In this document: piece by piece, positions 59,648 to 64,000 of the stretch
How the letters are laid out: the number at the start of each line of letters is the position of its first letter
Numbering within the stretch: the stretch's first letter is position 1
Position numbers and translations under genes: made by a program
DNA from: Owenia fusiformis
Taxonomy: Eukaryota > Annelida > Polychaeta > Sabellida > Oweniidae
Assembly (NCBI GenBank): GCA_903813345.2
Contig: CAIIXF020000005.1
Location: 4,805,375-4,869,374, forward strand
Direction of reading: 5' to 3'
DNA: 64,000 bases
The notes under the pieces: generated by a model
Database searches by the model: none
What the model was told of the DNA's origin: nothing
Seen by the model: the letters and a program-made list of their open reading frames with translations, nothing else

Positions 59648-62600
59648 ATGACAGAAATCAACAAAGATGGCGTGGAGAACCGTACCGTGCTGATGCCTTC
59701 GGAGGCTACAAAGGCAAGGAATGTGCCCAAGGAGAAAATCTACGAACTGGTGTTCAGGTATTCTATGAAATGTAAAACTATTGAAAAGGAAATGAAGTAC
59801 ATGTAACCATTCCTCAGACAAATTGTAATATGAAACCTTTGAAGTGACATTTTTACTGGAAAGTGTTGATAATAAGGTAATCTAACATTAACAACTTAAT
59901 TTTTGATGGTATTTTGTTATTCAATGCGAATTGTGTTCTCAAATTGTGTAAAGAACGCAAGATAGTAGAGCGTCTCCGTTGACTTTTAAAGGTCCTTTTT
60001 TACATGTGCCACGCAGTTTAAACGTTGCAACTTCTCTTATTGTCTTGCTTCAAGACTGTGGACCTGGCCCCATATCTAACCAACATGTTTTTTAGAGTAG
60101 ATAGTCCAGGTAAAGCAAGACTATTTTTCCATATTTATTGTAGATTGTTTGGCATGACTGTTCTCAGTAGCAGAAAAGTAGACTCATGGGATGACCAGAA
60201 CTTCTACATCACATGCAAAGATACAGATAATACAATTCAAATCAGCCCTCATGGTTATACACTAAAAATTGTCAATGCCGTGGACTCAAAAGTACCCGCG
60301 TTTATTGGTAAGTAATAAATGGCACAAAGCTCTCTTTTATCGTAGCAATAATGAAAAATACATCTACAAGGTGATCCCAAAAATTAGCCCTTTGCTTTTA
60401 AAATATTTTCTAAATGATTGTGAGAAACTTTTAACGAAGAATTATGCACAACAAAAAAATGAGTATTTAGCTAGATCATATCGATATGGAAAAGTCCGAT
60501 CAATTGCCCCATATGTTTCTAGATGCACAGCATGCAATGGCTAAACGTATAAGCGAGTCGGGTTTGACATGTCCTGTACCAGTGAAGAACCTAAAGTCGT
60601 CTTATAAATCTCTAGAGGAACTGTCAACAGAGAATGGTATACGTAGATGTTTTTGTTCTTTTTTGTCGAGTGGTATTGTATTAATCATCAAACAGAATGA
60701 TCAAAATAAAGACGTTTTCAATAATAGCTATAATGATCAATCATTGTTTTATGACTATATTGACTGATTGATACGTAGTAGCTATGAATCGACCATTAAA
60801 GTATTTGTTACAAATTACAGGTTGGTCCAACAAAAATGCAACTCATGAATATAAAAATGTGCATAACTTCGATACACAATAAATGTAAACAATATAATGC
60901 CCACGATTATATTCAGTTTAAGAAAGAAATGTGTAGAAAACTATTTTGTGTCGGCCTGGGAGTGTTTGGACGAGTTTGTTGAAAAGGTACAGGGATGACA
61001 AGTTTTTATTTATTTAGGCAATGTCGAGTTGCGACTCGTTCACATGGTGACATTCATTCCTGGGGAAGTTTTGGCAGATATACCGTTGACGCCATCTATT
61101 GTCAGACATTTAGGGGGATACATGACTAAACTAAGGGGAGCATTGCAGGTGAGGACGTTAAGCTCTCTGTGCTCATTCTGATTCACAAGGTCTCATTTGC
61201 TCCAACCTCATATAACCACCGTGGCTGTAAGATAACTTGCATTTTGATAAATGTCAATTAATTATAATAAATGTTCTTTCACACATACTCCAGACAGACT
61301 AAAGCTGAAAATGATGATTGGGAGATGGGGAATAACAGAAGAAACACGATTCAGGGCCTAGGGACGATAGTTTGCCAAGTATACTTGGGCTTCCACACAC
61401 GTGCATATGGTCTATTATTAGAGCATGCATGTCAACTAGAAGATACACAAATCAATTATCAATAGTCTCAATTATGAGCCATCTTCCGAACGCAGGGTTC
61501 AAGACATCATCCACTAATTAATGCCTTCTTTCTTCTAAGAAGAAGGAGGTACGAGTTCTAGAGGCCTGTGTTCGGAGGAGGATTTTGACAATATCGAAAC
61601 ATTTTTCCATTTTCATAGTGTGGTAGTTATGTTTCCTATCAAGAGAAAACATGGCTTGTAATATTCCTTTATGAATAAAGATGCCATAAGAAGAAACAAT
61701 AAAAAATACGTGATATTTAGATTAGGGGGGCCGTAAAAAGGAGACCATTGAAGTTGACAATATCTCCTAAACTGGACAAGTGACATCGATGAAATTTCGC
61801 TCACCTCAGTCAACTGGATAAGTAGCTGTGATCATTTACATTACATGCTCATATTCGAATATGTCAAAGGACTTGGTGTATAGCTTGATCTTATTAATCT
61901 TGCAGGGCTTCTACCATGCTGGGTATGAGGACCATCAGACCATATATAACATTGAATGCACCCCCAAACTAATGGAGTTCATGGAAAGTGTGACAGGATG
62001 CGAGAAGAAAGAACTCTATACTGAAGTCATCAGAGCCTATGAATCAGAGATAGTGCCTAAGTACGACAGTTTGACCAAAGGTAAAATTGGAATGTTTATA
62101 AATTTCAGTCTTCTAATTTTGAATACATAGCACAAAATGGTTAATATTTCAGGCCATGTACATTGAAATGTTTTCAAAAATATGGTAAACTGTCACAAAC
62201 CTAGATGTAAAAACTAGAAACAGTTGTTAAATTGTTACGATTTGTACTGATTCGTACTATTGTTGATTATTACCACCTTGCCGGGCCAGTTCTAGAGGTT
62301 TTAGTGCTAGTTTAGAAGGCGTTTATTTTACTATATCGACCTGAGAAATGTGTGACGTCATAGTGGTGGTCCATATGGACCGGTCTAGAATATATTCTGG
62401 ACCGGCAATTTTCCCCGGGAAATTAAATATCGTTCAATGCGTAAGATTTTCTTGCTGTTTCAGTCCTGGTCGTTAACGGTGGTAATAATACTAATAACGT
62501 CATTTCTGCGAGCGATATAGTGAAATATTGGACCTTGGGCCTTCGGCCCTTGGTCCAACATTTCACTTTATTATGCACCTCATTAAAATACTCAATCTGA

Positions 62601-63763
62601 TTGGTTCTTAGTTGCTTGTAATTTGGCAATACTCTGCTCTTTTCTGAAAACTGCCGGATATTTTTTTAATATCTGACCCTTTCGAGAAAAAGGGTCGGAT
62701 ATTTTTTTCAATGTTTTTGCAACATTCCCACTTCAGAGTTTTATTTCTTAATAACTGGAGTACTACTTAAAGCTTACATCTGAAACTGGCGGAAAATAGA
62801 AGAAAAAATGCACTTAATCAATCACAATTACCCTTATCATTCAAAAGTTACATATAATTCTGCAAGAACGTCTCGAATAAATAAAAATTAAATTCCCGGG
62901 GCAAATATTTTCGTCCAGCGTAGCGAATAAACTGGCCGGAAGTCGTCTGAGTTTTGAAAGAAAAAATAAATAAATGGCAAAATAATGTCAACTAAACGAC
63001 AGTTTAAGCCTGTACTCCAGTAAGTACTCCACTTAACTTTGATTGGGAGGTGCATAATAAAACAAATACTGGATGATCAGGAGCTGGATATGGCCAGAAT
63101 ACCTATCCTCGAAAAAATATTGGGCTCGGCTGCCGCCTCGCCCAATATTTTTTCTCGAATAGGTATTCTGCCATATCCAGCTCCTGATCATCCAGTATTT
63201 GTTTAATATCGCCCTTAGAAATGACGTTATTGTACTATTATATCCTCCACAAGTAAAAACCATTCCAATTCCATGGGTTTGAATATCAAGAGAAAAACTT
63301 CTATGTATCGATATGCTGATAACCCTGCATCTGGAGTTTCAATTCTTTTACAGGAGTTATTCACGGTGATATAACTGCGAAGAATATCATTATGAATAAA
63401 AACAGCCCCGATTGCAACGTTGCGGCTGTAATCGACTTTGGTGACTCGGTGAATTCTGTTCACGTGTTTGATTTGGCAGTTGCCATAGCAGCGTTTATCT
63501 ATGAATCAAAGTTAGATGTTTTGGAAATTCTAGAAAATGTCCTTTCACCGTACACCAAAGTTTTCCCACTAACAGCGGAGGAATCGTCCGTGCTAAAGGT
63601 GGCCATTGCAGCTCGCTTGACAATAATTGGAGTGATGGTGGAATACATGTACTCGCTTAAAAAAGAAGCATATTTTCTGGAAGAGGGTAAAAATGCATAC
63701 AAACGATTGAAGGAGTTTTGGGAAATTCCAGTTGATGAAATAAATAAAACCTACATGCAGTAA
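59648..63763 (+). CDS. HYKK: Hydroxylysine kinase (AGPHD1/HYKK type)
   Basis: Phosphorylates 5-hydroxy-L-lysine with GTP in lysine/collagen breakdown. Exons 59648-59757, 60144-60307, 60523-60636, 61018-61148, 61906-62080, 63354-63763; all joins keep frame and give 367 residues (human about 373). Aminoglycoside-phosphotransferase fold: SWDDQNFYI (nucleotide-binding strand of the family, SYDDQNF in vertebrates), LVHMVTFIPGEVLAD, Brenner motif VIHGDITAKNI (Asp237, Asn242) and metal-binding VIDFGDSVNS (Asp259). The gene looks intact. A polyadenylation-type AATAAA overlaps the stop codon (63762-63767), probably too close to be the signal. Intron 5 carries an inverted-repeat element. Confidence 0.92.
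62493..63231. repeat. Inverted-repeat element in HYKK intron 5
   Basis: The outer ends AATAACGTCATTTCT...GCGATAT and ATATCGCCC...AGAAATGACGTTATT are inverted. Inner pairs (TTATTATGCACCTC / GAGGTGCATAATAA) and a near-perfect ~140-bp palindrome at 63062-63202 (core GGGCTCGGCTGCCGCCTCGCCC) support one foldback-type unit. No coding sequence. Confidence 0.7.
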
Positions 63764-64000
63764 TAAAATACATCTAATCATAGTTCATGTTGTACCATGG
63801 TCAGAGCAATATTAGGTATGTGAAAGCAGGTGATAAATAACATATTTCCGATAGGGATGATAAAAGGGATGATGTCAGGATTAGAGGGATGATATGATAT
63901 CATCCCGGTGTGAAAGAATTTATGGTCCCCTGGGGATTATGGTCTCCTTTCTTAACGGCCCTTACTGGCCCTGATTGTGTGTAAGATAATAAGAGAAAGA
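63764..64000. other. Downstream of HYKK to window end
   Basis: Probably 3' UTR and flank. A short GGGATGAT-rich stretch with palindromic GATGATATGATATCATC at about 63889-63905 is the only visible structure. Confidence 0.5.

Overview
The window is animal nuclear DNA. It is AT-rich, its genes are split by GT-AG introns (about 0.3 to 3 kb), and intergenic and intronic space is packed with palindromic DNA transposons and miniature inverted-repeat elements. The gene content (heparanase, hydroxylysine kinase, SLC35A-type nucleotide-sugar transporters, a METTL21 methyltransferase) and the TE load fit a marine invertebrate. I cannot name the phylum from sequence alone.

Layout. 1-14181: no recognisable host gene; the main feature is a self-nested foldback element (9802-12555). 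14182-15385: METTL21-type lysine methyltransferase (+). 16822-31499: heparanase (+), with three alternative first exons and two phase-compatible copies of the exon that starts with the catalytic acid Glu. Its introns hold a 26-bp minisatellite, several MITEs, a 987-bp palindrome and tandem fragments of a Crypton-like tyrosine recombinase. 34896-45695: a 10.8-kb unit with 42-bp perfect terminal inverted repeats, a candidate 7-bp target duplication (TGTACAT) and arrays of about 22-bp subterminal repeats in opposite orientation at the two ends. It carries two convergent, intron-containing genes: a C2H2 zinc-finger protein (+) and a 1689-residue protein with an N-terminal zinc finger and an intact YqaJ/lambda-exonuclease-type nuclease (-). 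I read it as an autonomous-looking DNA transposon of a kind I cannot place, and it is my main candidate for an undescribed system. 45935-46785: a separate foldback element just outside it. 49589-54170 and 56033-58475: tandem paralogous SLC35A-type transporters (+) with identical intron positions. 59648-63763: hydroxylysine kinase (+), complete.

The host genes look independent of each other; the two transporters are a local duplication. Heparanase and the transporters both belong to glycan metabolism (heparan sulfate cleavage; supply of nucleotide sugars to the Golgi), but nothing in the sequence shows that they are co-regulated. Exon limits were set by hand from homology, reading frame and splice consensus. 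All joins given for heparanase, both transporters, HYKK, the nuclease gene and the zinc-finger gene keep frame; the METTL21 exon 1/2 join could not be resolved.
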